Program-made: the position numbers and the translations under genes
DNA from: Erythrophleum ivorense
Taxonomy: Eukaryota > Streptophyta > Magnoliopsida > Fabales > Fabaceae
Assembly (NCBI GenBank): GCA_026724425.1
Contig: JAIUCV010000005.1
Location: forward strand, 32,399,784 to 32,463,783
Direction: 5' to 3'
Length of the DNA stretch: 64,000 bases
The notes under the pieces: generated by a model
Database searches by the model: none
Told to the model about the DNA's origin: nothing
What the model saw: only the letters and a program-made list of their open reading frames with translations
Part shown: positions 34,432 to 46,413 of the stretch, piece after piece
Layout: every line of letters begins with the position of its first letter
How positions within the stretch are numbered: position 1 is the first letter of the stretch

Positions 34432-37288
34432 TGTAATAGCCAGAAAGAAAAAAGAAGAAAAAAAAAGCTGAAATTTTTCGAAGGACTGAAAATTTTCTAA
34501 GTCTACTAGCTACAGCCTAACTATAGCAAATGTACATGTTCGCTATAACGAGAAATGGTCTAGCTATAGTGAGAGTGCCTTCTAGCTATAGCGAAAATGC
34601 TTCTAGCTATAGCGAGTGCGGGCACCCCATATAAAAACCAGGACGTTACTCGCCGTAGTGCGAGCCGTAGCAAAGGCAGGGGTCTGGGATTGACACGAGC
34701 TCACCGTAATGAGGGTTATGCCTCGCTATAGCGAGGATTAGTCTGGAAAAGCGTGAAAAAAGAGAATTTGACTGACTTAAGCTCCTTCTAAAATATCCAA
34801 ACCCCTCCTTTCTTCTTTTAACTGACTTAAGCTCCTTCTAAGACAGAGAAAAGGGGGGAGGAGAGAGAGAGAAACCTAAAGGAGGAAGGAAGAACAAGAA
34901 AAAGGTAAGATTTGCATGGCTTTTCTCTTAGAATATTGTCCTTCTCTCCTTGCCCTCTCTTCCTATGGTTTTGGTGGTTGAAGTAGCTATGTTTTAGGTT
35001 TGGTTCAGAAGAGGAAAAGTGGAAAACCACTCTTGAAGGAGGTTAGAATTCATGTAACTTCACTTCCTTGATTTCCTTTCTTGAGAGCTTGAGAGAGGAA
35101 GGATAGTTGGTGAATTTCTAGTGAGAGAAAGAATCCCTAGTTTCTTATATGCTTGGTAGGGTTTGCTATAGAGAAACTCCTAGCTTTGTGAATAAGTGTT
35201 AAGCTATGAGAAAGTAATTCCATGCTCTTGTATGTCTAAGCTCAAGAGAAGCACTCCCATTTAGTGGTGATTGTGAAATCAACAAGGGAGGAGATAAATT
35301 GAAAGGGAAAGCTTGTGATTAACCAATAAGGTAGCTCTCTCCACCTTCTTTTATGCATAGATGTGTGCTTACATTGTCTTGTATGTGTGTATGTATGTTT
35401 TATACCATGAAAAGTATGCTAGCATGATGATGTCTTATGAATTTCAATGATGTTTTATGTGATTGCTTTGCTTTGCTTAAGTGTGGAAAAGCCAACAACC
35501 CCCTAGCCACGGTGAGGATGAGCCAAGAACCCTAAAGTTGGTTAAGACAAAGTAAAGGGTCTCCCAAAAGTGAGGTTGACTCCCAAGAGTAAGGTTGAGT
35601 CCAAGAACCTCTTAAAGAATAGGTGAGGTAAGTCCAAAATCTACAAGTGAATGGATGAGGCTAATCCACTAGTTTGGCAAACCTTTGTATGTTATGTATG
35701 GCCTACTCAAATGTTGAAAATGCTTTTCTTATGATTTCACATGCTAATATGCCCATGCATACATTTGTGAGACTTGTTTGCATACTTTATGTATGATCGA
35801 ATGAGAGATGAGCTATTAAGATTCTTTGAATCTCACTTCCCTTCTCCACCATCCTAACATGCTAGGTGGACCAAGTGAGACAAGATGTGGGAGCCACTAA
35901 GCTTGAAGCTAGGGGATTCGGTAAAGAAATTGTAAAAGAGCCATTTTGTCACTATTTTGTAGTTAAGTCAAGAGGTGTACTTTAATGATGTACATGATTT
36001 AGCACGTATGAATACTTGTAAATGAATGTATTTATCATATATGTATGAGAATGAGAACTATCTTGAATGATGTAGCAAGTTTCGATATGAATAGTAAGAT
36101 ATTGGCATTATGTGCATGGTGTATCTTTTGGTGTGGGAGAGTGAATTTTGCAAATCTGGGTTGTTAGACATTTGAGCCATGTTTAATAGCCTATTTTGAT
36201 GCTTTCCCACGTACTCATAAAGCTTTAGAGGTAGGAGAAGCAAAGTTGGACCCCAATAGCCCCCTTTTATCACAAGAAATTAGTCCATTTGCCCATGATG
36301 TCCAAGTCTGACCAAATGACCTCTTCTTGCCTTGAAATTTGGCATGTGAATAGATATTGTCTAGATCTTTTTGAAAAGCTAAAGATCAGGTCATTTGGAG
36401 GTCTATGGAATTTTCTATGATTTTTCAAAGTTGGTATCAAAATTTTGGATTTTCATAAGCACTGTTCATTTTGTCAGTTGTGAAATTGTGTCATCTGAGA
36501 GGCAAACATAGTCCAATGGCTATAAAATTTTATAGACAGAAACTAGACAGTCATAGTGACTTGTGGCAACTGGAAGCACCTCATTTGGAGGTCTAGAGAG
36601 GAAGATATGCATTTTCAAAAATTCTGTCCAGTATCAGTCATCTTGCCTGACCAGAGGTACTATTCCATCAATTTCTGATAGTTTGGCTTGATGAACTGAT
36701 CTAAATATATTTTTCCTCTTTATTTAACATCCACATATTTCCATAGTGGTATTATTTTCATGCATTGGATTTTTGTGGAATTAGTTTGACATTTTTGAAG
36801 TTCATATCAGTAAACTGTGACAGTATTAGGACCACTCCGACCTCCAGATGTTTTAGCGTATCAAACGCTTTGTGTGTGGGATTTTAAGACTTCTACTTAT
36901 TTTTAGTATGAAGTATACATCCTAAGATTTCTAGAATGACCAAGATTGCATGTTTTTTATTTTTTTGGATTTAGTTATGATTTTCCAAACTTTGCCCAGA
37001 AATGAGGCCAAGTCTGCCAAAATGAATCCACATGTCTCATATCCCTTTTTGGTTTCCATGGGTTTAAAGCATGTTTTTGGGATTGAAATGAGTTGTAATT
37101 GTGCAATTAAATATGAGGATGCATAGAATGAGCTCACACAGTCCATGTGACACTAAAATGAATTTTAACCATGCCGTAACTTTAAGGATATGTATGAATC
37201 CAATGAAAAAGATTTCACTTTATTCTTCCTATGTCTCATATGAGCATGTAAGGCATGATAGGTATGAGCTAGAAATGATCGTGTTACA
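34432..37288 (+). mobile_element. Solo LTR E (2,857 bp), palindrome-rich subfamily
   Basis: It begins TGTAATAGCCAG and ends ATGATCGTGTTACA. Flanks GTTAG (34427-34431) and GTCAA (37289-37293) match at 3 of 5 positions, both differences being transitions. From about 34900 on it is homologous to LTRs A-C, including the minisatellite (35511-35665) and the block that reads CCAAATGACCTCTTCTTG. The first 300 bp are different and carry GCTATAGCGA motifs. No internal region or partner LTR is present. Confidence 0.85.
34490..34740. repeat. GCTATAGCGA palindromic motif array in LTR E
   Basis: Around ten related cores: TCGCTATAACGAG (34553), TAGCTATAGTGAG (34561), TAGCTATAGCGAA (34593), TAGCTATAGCGAG (34613), CTCGCCGTAGTGCGAG (34649) and CTCGCTATAGCGAG (34723), the last being a perfect 14-bp palindrome. 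Confidence 0.85.
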
Positions 37289-37650
37289 GTCAAGTTGTTC
37301 TATTTCTTTTAATGTTTGAAAAACCAAACCGATCATCAAATCGAAGGAGGGAAGGGTTCACAATTCATGTTTCATTAATCTGATCATGGTCAAAATGCAA
37401 TCAAATCAATACTAATATATATTATATTTGAACATTCTCATATGTGACAAAGATGATAACTTATTAGACACTACAATGAATGTGGTGTTTTGGAAGTCTT
37501 TTAGAACTTGAAGTAGTCGTGTTGTATTATTTCTTTCAATATTTGAAAAACCTAACCAATTATTAAATTGAAGGAGTGAGTAGTTCATGGTTCATGTTTC
37601 ATTAATACAGTTGTGGTTGAAATGCAATCGAATTAGTATTAATATATATG
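37289..37650. repeat. Tandem duplication: rest of copy 1 and copy 2
   Basis: 37289-37424 completes copy 1 of the duplicated unit. 37425-37650 is copy 2 and includes TTTGAACATTCTCATATGTG, GACACTACAATGAATG and TGTTTCATTAATACAG. The two copies are about 85% identical by eye. Confidence 0.78.
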
Positions 37651-38488
37651 ATAACATAATACATTAAAAATATTATTATCATACTTAAATAAGTTAATAA
37701 TTTACAAGAATAAAAGTATTTAAAATACTTATATATGATTAATTCTATTACATATGAAATAAATTTATAGTCTTTTAAATTATAATTTATATATATATTT
37801 ATCATACCAACAGTAACATGTAACATTACATTTCGAAAGGCCTATGTAAAAAGAGAAAAGGAAAACTCTTCTTTAATTTTGTTTTTGGTGTTAGATCATG
37901 GTTTGGACAAAGAAGGATAGTGAAGAGAACAAGAGATAACTTATATTAAAAGGTCTTAAGAGAAAGAGATATAATGGCAAGAAAATGTGAAAACTATATA
38001 TCTTAGGCTTAATAGAGTTTTGGTTGCTTATAGGATGGTGTTCGATGTCTTGATCCCTTTTCTTTGGTCTTGTTGTAGGAGTCTTTATTTATAAGTTTCT
38101 CATTAGCAGTGAGTTAATGATGATGGTTAGGCTAGGTTGCCTAGTGGTACCATAGAAGCCAATTGATCAAGTGGCTTGCCATATTAGAGTTGTTCTGTTT
38201 AAAGCATTTTAAGCAATTAATTGTGTTAGTTTCTTGAATAAAGCTTAATGAATTAAATAGAAAGCAACTTAGACAACTTACTGTGTTAGCTCTTCTAGTA
38301 ACATATTTTCTAAAGCAACTTCATTAATTTTTCATATGGAAAATTGAATATAAATAACCACTTTCTCATAGTTATTAAGAAGAAATAGATTGTTTACAAG
38401 GAGGAATGATTTAGCAATTGAATATTAGATAGGATTCTTTATAGGGGTGATCTAATCAACAACATTGTAAGAATTCCAATACATAAAA
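37651..38488. other. AT-rich stretch, nothing recognised
   Basis: No family, terminal repeats or long open frames. The minus-strand frame at 37602-37826 is low-complexity Tyr/Ile-rich and is not credible as a gene. Confidence 0.4.
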
Positions 38489-41400
38489 AATGGCTAAAAT
38501 GCACAAAATTTTCCTAAACTTTGGGTCATGTACAGATAATCTTCTTGACTTTCAGGACTTGATAATAGATCTCCTTAAAATTTTAAATTTGTATAGATAA
38601 ATTTTGTTATTAATAAGTTCATTAATTTATTAATAGAAAGGTGATATGTCAAATTTAATAAACCCCCTAAATTTTATTTTTAGTGTAAATAATTCCTTTA
38701 AGCTTTGAATTATGTACAAATAATCCCTTTGAAGTTTGAGTCATGTGTAAATAACCTCCCTAATGTGTCACGCTTCTATTTGGAAAATAATGGGTGTCAT
38801 ACCTTAAAAATTCCTATCATTTTTACAAGGAAACATAGGTTTATAGCTCCATTATTCTTATTAACATACAAATTCTTGGTCCAATATAGAGAAACGAAAG
38901 CCATCAAATTCACAATTGAACTACGTTTTTTAGCCTATTTTTTGGGAAATTTCTTTCCCCCATCAATTATCCTCTAAAAATCACAAAAATTGTTAAAAAG
39001 GCTCCTTATTATGTTAATTGTAAGACATTAAAATAGTTTTCAAAAACTCTCATGGATAGCCCCTTAACCACTGCTATTTAGACCACTACCTCAATTGAGC
39101 TCGCTGTACAATGTCTTTTCTATTTCTGACTTCATTGCCTTAGTCAACAAACTCTAAAAATTCTGAAACTTTTTAGACTTAGTCTATATGTCTTAGCTAC
39201 CTTCCTATAAGTTTGTGTGCATTAATTCCTTTGTTTACTTATTTAACAAGATTTATTATGAAAACTACTCAAACCTGTCTTATACAGCAATTACATGGGA
39301 TTAGCACCTTAATTTCCTAGCCTACTTTATTTCAAAATTCCATTACTTACCAAATCTTAAATTCAAGGAATATAGACCCTATTATAAAGATTTGGATTAA
39401 AAAAAACCTCCTCTAACTATTTCTACAAAAAAAAATCAAGGACCTATAATGCATATCAACTCGACATTCTAATAAAGTATACTTAGTTATTTTCTTGCAA
39501 TCCACTCCAAGGTCCTTGCATAAAATTCAAAATGATCCTCTTTAACATCAATTAGACCTGTACCATTGTCTTAGAATTATTCCCAAAATAATAATAATCA
39601 GTTTCATGCAAAAACAATAATTCTAATGACTTTCACATACAATTGAACACATCTATCAAGTATCATCGTTAAAGAGTACGAAGAGTTACTCATGTGTCAT
39701 AATTATAGAGATACAAAAGAGGGGTTAACAAAACAACTTTATATTCTCAAACTATAGACAAGCTTTAATAGTTAACATTGATTAACAAAATTTCAAACTA
39801 ACTACCACCGCTACGTAATTACTAATCTGTGCATTTATTCTTTGTTTATTTGACCTTGTCAGTGGCATGGCTAATACCTAGAAAAATAGTTAGTTTTGTA
39901 ATGAGATAAAATCCCAATAGATAACAATGTATTCAAGGTATACACACATAAATAACACTAAACATCAACCAAAGTGCATTTAATGCATAATTCGGTGTAA
40001 GAGCACTCAATTCCCAAATAGTAGTATACATTTGTTTGTTAGGCTAATGTACTTCAGTCATTGGTTAATAACAGTGATGTAATACTCATGAGAGTCACTT
40101 TAGTGGGCATATATGTAACAATACATAGCATATAAAATTCAAGAATCATTTAGTGCAATTACGTACATAAATAGAAAGAATACACTGTCAACTACATGTT
40201 TCGTTACTGTTATTCTATCAAGTTTTTCCCTAGCCTCTGTTACCCCAATTGCTTTCAAAAAATTTCAATCATACATTGCCTTAATTAGGAACAAGTCATG
40301 GTTGATATTTTCATTTCAACTAAGCTATTAATTTCTTGTACGAAATTCTTAATTCCTTTTCGTTAGTTGGTAGTTAAAATTCCTAATTGTAACTAGTTAC
40401 ATTCTTGTTTTCTTTTCTTCTCGTTGGTTAAATACTATCTGAATTAATTGTGTGCAATCTAAGGCTTTGAAGTTTAGTCCCTTGTTCTGCTTACATTACA
40501 ATTTAGTCCCTAACCATTAATTTTCCTAACCTTGGTATATCTATTTCAATTGTGGCAATACGTGAGCATGTATTTTGTATACTAACTGATTACATGGTTT
40601 CCTTGTTGTCTTTAATTATTTCTCCTAGGTTTTGTTCTCTTGCACAGTCCTTCTTATTCAAATTATGACATTCCCACAATGCTATTTCAGTGGTTAACTA
40701 GTTACACAGAATTTTCTTTCTACTCTTCCCCCCATTCTCAGTTTATTTAGTGTAAAAGGGAAAGTTTAGGCATTCACCTTTAAGTATTCATGGCTTCTTC
40801 CTAGACTTCTCCTAATAGTCTTTCCTCTAAGATTTTTGGCTGTCCAACAATAATAAGACATCCTAGTTAAGCAATTTAATCAGTTTAATGGAAATAGTTA
40901 AGGAGTTTAGATGGTTTTCTATGCTTACCTTCATAAGCCTCCTTGAAATCCTCTTCTTCCTTTCACGGTTCCTTTCTATCCTCTAATACCATGGCATAAC
41001 TAAGACCTCCGCTCTCTTTTCTTGCTTCTTCTTTTGACCTAATGGAGTTTTAATGGAGGGAATTATTGTATTAGCCACTTTCTATTGCCTGACCAAAAGT
41101 GGATATAATAAAGTAATTAAAATTTTACCTTCTTTCATTTCATTTGGTGGTCTTGATAGGTGGCAATATATATGTATACTCTTCTTTCCATTTGAGCCTT
41201 AGGTGCAGTTGACATTTAATTCCCATAGCTAGAAGGGTGAAAGCATAAAGTGTCAAGGAGTGTTTGTTTAATTTTCCCTAGCTTCTTGTCTCCATTCGGT
41301 TGTCTACCTAGGTGTCTCCTTCTCCTTGTCTACAATCACGCATTGCATCCTACACTCCTTCCTATTTATCCCATGGCTACACCAATAATTGAGATCACTG

Positions 41401-42143
41401 AATGTCATCCATATACATATTTAGATGTGTTTTTGCCTAGTGAAGCATAAGGTGTCTTGTTTTGTTATTGAATTTTCTTCTCTTATGGTCCCTACCACCG
41501 TCCAAATTAGAAGTCTTCATTTTAGATTGCCTACACCACTTATTTACATGCAATTCCTATTAATTATCCATGGCTAGATGGATTGTAATGTATTGACCGA
41601 ATAGCTAATGGGTGTTATGAATAAATGAAATGCCAAGGTGTCATCATTTATCCATATTCTCCTTTGGTTCCTTGGTTTCTTCATATCACCTTGTTTAGTC
41701 TTGCATGCATCCATAGTTCTAGGACTCATTCTAAGATTTATATAAGTTTTATTTCACAGTTAGTGGATGGCTGTCACATGACCGAATATACATACCTACC
41801 TTTCCATGTATATGAAAGTGGCACAATGTTATGGTATGGATAACTACAAGCTTGTCTTGAATTATTCCTACATGTTTTCATATTAGACAATTAAGGTGAT
41901 ACTATTTCTTTAAGGTTTCCTAGCATATACTCTTCTCTCTAGTACTAATTAAATAAGTTAGCTCTTAATTAACTTTGGTTACAATAATAGTTACAGAAAA
42001 TTTGGAATGTGACAATAGCTAACTAACAGTAAGAGGTTACTTGCATATAATTTCAAGTTTGAAAGGGTTCATTATTAATTTTAAAAGTTAGGAGATTATT
42101 TGTACATAAACCAAAGTTTAGAGATATTTTGCACATTTTAGCA
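38489..42143. mobile_element. 3.65-kb DNA element with about 100-bp terminal inverted repeats (MULE-like)
   Basis: The left end TGGCTAAAATGCACAAAATT..CTAAACTTTGG and the reverse complement of the right end, TGCTAAAATGTGCAAAATAT..CTAAACTTTGG, pair over about 100 bp, including ATGTACA.ATAATCT. Both flanks contain an A-rich CAT(A/G)AAAAAA string that could be the 9-bp TSD expected of Mutator-like elements, though the exact border is ambiguous. The interior (38600-42040) has no transposase. It contains short open frames (38705-38977, 41250-41450, 41625-41843) that I do not recognise. A non-autonomous MULE, possibly carrying captured host DNA, fits best. Confidence 0.65.
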
Positions 42144-43151
42144 TGAAAAAAGTTGATTAATGGGTCCAATTGCACCATGAATTTCGATTGGTGAAATGTT
42201 TCCATTAGAATGTGTAACCATGTGACGGACGCCTCTTCTAATTACCCATTTTTTGTGATATTTTTTTTTCTAACAAAAAATTCTTAATTGGAGTTTAATT
42301 ACTTTTTTATTTTAATTATTCTTTCACAATAAAATTTATTCTATAGATAGCAGAATATGAAAATAACAAAAATAAACTAAAATTACTACAAACTAGTTGA
42401 AGAGTTCTATTAGAGAGAAGTGGGGTTATATGAGTACAAATCACATCATATCAGTAGGGATTTATCCTATAACTACCCAAAAAAATGCACCAGAAAACAA
42501 AAAAGGCCAAAAAGGTTAGTCCCTTATTTTCACAAAAAAGTCTCAAGTCAAGATTAGTTCGAAGTTTCCATTCATGGAAATGGAGGAAGCATCCCTTCTG
42601 TGGGGAAAGAAGGATTCACCTTGTCTGTCGCCACAAATATAATGGGTACCACATGAACTAATTCATCACACGCAAGAATCCTAATGTTGTGGACGACAAG
42701 CATCCACCCTCATACTGGGAACTGGATCTATTTCGCCTAGAGTTCTAATGTTATTCTATAAACTAGCATTTAAGAAAAATATAAACCACAATAAAGTGAG
42801 AAATAATTTTTTTAATAACATAGATATGATTAATACGACATAATATCCATGAAGAAAAGTTAAGTAATAATTCTGATAGACAACTAGTAATATGAACGAA
42901 AGGCTTACAAAGAAAATTAATTTATGAAGTAATATAAATAGAAAGACATACTTTTTAGCAATATTTAACATGAATATGAAATAACAAAGTGAACATACAT
43001 ATTACATATAAAAATATAATACGTGTAACATATCAACAGAATTAATATTTAGCAACCATAAGATATCTCGAGATTTCCATACGCATAGAATACAAAGAAT
43101 ATAACAAACAATATTTATTCCCTCTTGACCATTAGGCCTTGGAGACTGTCA
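42144..43151. other. Intergenic stretch with an unidentified translated-looking patch
   Basis: Mostly AT-rich. At about 42550-42745 the plus strand is less AT-rich. It gives two adjacent open runs in one frame, including KWRKHPFCGERRIHLVCRH and a second run ending YWELDLFRLEF, separated by one TAA. I do not recognise the family. Confidence 0.35.
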
Positions 43152-43695
43152 AGCTCTGTAATACCATATATTTCTAACTCATTTCACAACATTCCCATAC
43201 TTTACATTCATAAATTCCATTAAAGAGCAAAAAAAGGGAATTAAAATAATGCATTTCTTTGTGTTGCATCGTGTATGAAAATTTCATTCAGGGTCACGTG
43301 GACCATGTGAGCTCATACAACATATTCTCATATTTAATTATGTGAATATTAATTCCCTTGTTTTCTCATATTTAGCAACCATAGAAGAAGAAATTACCTT
43401 ATTTTCTTACTTTTTTCTCACTTGAATCTTGCTTTCTTCAAGCTCCTCTCTTTAAATCTGAATTTTTTCCTTAATTTCTCCCTTAAAATAGATTTATAAA
43501 CTTCATTTTAATCAAAAGGAAATAAAGGAGAATGAAGGAGAGGAGGTTTGAATGGAAGAAAGCATGAAAAACTACTAAAATTCCATACCTTTTAGCTTGA
43601 ATTTCCCCTCCTCTTCTTCTTCCTCTTGTGCGCCTCATTCTAGGGCTTCCTTCTTTGGTTTAGGGTAGAAACATATGAGGCTACATGAGGGTGAG

Positions 43696-46413
43696 TGTAA
43701 CAACCAGAAAAAAGAAAAGAAAAGAAAAGAGAAAAGAAAAGGGAAAGAAAAGAAAAGCTGAAAATTTTCGAAGGCTGAAAATTTTCTAAGTCTGCTAGCT
43801 ACAGCCTAGCTATAGCGAGAATGCCTTCTCGCTATAGCGAAAATGCTTCTAGCTATAGCGAGTGCGGGCATCCCATACAAAATCCAGGGAGTAGCTCGCC
43901 GTAGCGAGAGCTATAGCAAAGGCAAAGGTCTGGGACTGACACGAGCTCGCCGTAGCGAGGGTTATGGCTCGCTATAGCGAGGGTGAGTCTAGAAAAGCGT
44001 GAAAAGAGAGATTTTGACTTTTTAAAAGCTTCCAAACTTTCCTTTCTCTTAGAACTGACCTAAGTTTCAACCAAGGAGAGAGAAAAGAGCTGTGGAGAGA
44101 GAGAGAGAGACCTAAAGAAGCAAGGAGACCAAGCAAAAAGGTGAGTAATCTTTAGATTTCCATAGCTTTTCTCCTTAGCATGTTATTCTCCTCCTTTTGC
44201 CTTCTCTTTCTATGGTTTTGGAAGTTGATTTAGGTTTGGTTCAGAAGAGGGAAGTGGAAAACTACTCTAAAAGAAGGGTAGAACTCATATATCTTCATTT
44301 CTTCTTCCTTGCTTTCTTCTTTGAGAGCTTGAGAGAGGAAGGAGAGTGAGTAGAGTTCTAGAGAGAGAATCCCTAGATCTTACAAGGGTAGTGGGGGTTT
44401 TGTTTTGGTGAAGAGCCCCTTTAGCCTTATGAGTACTTATTTGAGTTATGAGAGAATGATTTGGTGCTCTTTGTTGTGCTTAGGCTCAAAGGAATCAACT
44501 CCATCTAGGTGTGAGTATAAGATTAAGAAGGGAGAAGAGGATTTGAAAGGAAAGGCTTGTGTTAGCCGATAAGGTAGCTCTCTACTCTTTCTCGTTGCAT
44601 TCTTGGATGTGTAATAGTCATTGTATGTTGTGTATGTGCTTGTATGATGAGATATGCCATTGATGTTACCTTGATGCATTGGTACCAATATGCTTATGAT
44701 ATGAATTGTGAAAATTGCTCGGGTGAGGTGGTGCTAAAAGTCCCTTGAGATGGGTGAGGTGGATCCAAAAGTCCCTAAACCAAGGGTGAGGCTGATCCAA
44801 AAGTCCCAAAACTCGGGTGAGGCTAGACCGAAAGTCCCTAGAACCTATTCTTGGCATTGACATGATATTCATGGCATGAAACACATCTGTTGTGTTATTG
44901 TGACTTATGTGCATGCTTAACTAGTTTATATGCCTTGATTGCATCTTGAATGAGTATGAGCTATTGAGATTCCCCGAATCTCACCCCCTTCCCCTCCCAT
45001 CTTAACATTTTAGATGGAGCTCAAGGAGAATCAAGTGCACACCAAGGAGTTTAGTTAAGAATGTTTAGAGAATTGTATAGTTCTTTCAGTTCTTTTGTTG
45101 TAAAGAGGTGCCATAATGAAGATGCACCTATTATTTTTAAGTTGTAAATATGTGAGCACATGTAAACATATGTATAGATGATGTATGAACTGTGTAAAGA
45201 GCCAAAATAATGAGAATGTAGAATTTGACCCTTTTGTGGCTTACATATGAAATGATGCATTTTGTCCCGTAGCATAGTGAGTTTGAGTTGTGTATTGATT
45301 TGGACCACTTAAGGAATTCATATATTCTATGTTTATACTTTCAAACTTGCCCAAAAGATGCTAGAGCATGTGGGAGGTCATTTGGACCCACTTTGAACCA
45401 TTTTGGGTGCCAAAACTGTCAATTTTGTGAGCTCTATCAAAGTATGACTAGATGAGCTCTTCTTGATATGAAATTTAGCATGCCTCTAGAGTCTATTGAG
45501 AGCTTCTTGAGAAACTAAAGTGGGTAATATTTGAAGGTCTAGGGAATATTTGGTGAATTGTTGAAATTTGAAAATTTCAATGGTTTGGTCATGATACTGT
45601 GCATCAAGTCCGAAAACGAAACCATGTCATTGATAGACCAAATGGTGTCCGATTGTCATGAAATTTTATAAGCATAAACTAGATGTCCACAGTGACCTAT
45701 ACCAATTGGAAGCACCTCAATTGGAGGTCTGTAGAGAGAGAAACGACTTGCTGAAGTTCTGTATCAGCATTAGGGAGGCTTTCTGACCTTTGTTACTGTT
45801 CCATCATTTTTCGAGGTCCAAGAGCTCACTGATCTGAACTTATTTTTTTCCTCTAGTTAACATCTGTAGCTTTCCAAATTGGTATATTTTTCCTAGATTG
45901 GATTTTTTTGGAGTTAATTACGAATTTTCAAAGTTCATGACAGTAAACTGCACCAGTATCAGGGACAGCCGGACATCTGTAACTTTTTTGATGTCAAAGA
46001 TGGCCTAAATGTTGAGATTGTGGTTGGAAGTAATTTTTAGTGTAAATTTAACATCCAAATCTTTCTAGAGAGCTATGATTTGCTTGATTCCCATTTTTCT
46101 AGAATTAGTTATGATCTTCCAAAGTTGGAGCCAAAAATCTGACTTATGGGCTCATTTAAGAAATTGCATTTTCTTGGTTTTTGGCTTCATATCCGTGGTT
46201 TTTGAGTTGTTTGAGATGATGTACAAGTTGTATAAATGGTGTTTGAGTAGAGAATGTGAATAATGGGTTCACAGGACCCACGGGGCAAAATATGACCGGT
46301 TAAACCCCGACTTAAAGTAGTAAAATACCACGGTTTTAGTCATTTTCTTTGGAAATCATATGGAATCAAGCCTAGAGGGAGATGAATTGGAGTTAAATTA
46401 TTATGGTGTTACA
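43696..46413 (+). mobile_element. Solo LTR F (2,718 bp)
   Basis: It begins TGTAACAACCAGAAA and ends TTATGGTGTTACA, with a perfect TSD GTGAG (43691-43695 and 46414-46418). It lies inside the minus-strand LTR G. It is the same subfamily as E and H, with a GCTATAGCGA head (43796-43990) and the minisatellite at 44721-44845. Its start also holds a GAAAA/AAAGAAAAG purine run (43706-43760). Confidence 0.92.
43796..43990. repeat. GCTATAGCGA palindromic motif array in LTR F
   Basis: Cores include TCTCGCTATAGCGAA near 43827, TAGCTATAGCGAG (43849), CTCGCCGTAGCGAG (43895), GAGCTATAGC (43906), CTCGCCGTAGCGAG (43945) and the perfect palindrome CTCGCTATAGCGAG (43968). Confidence 0.88.

Noticed and set aside
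39841..39900. Possible tRNA or organelle-derived insert in the AT-rich region 39000-42000
   Set aside because: No cloverleaf, no conserved organelle gene segment could be seen.
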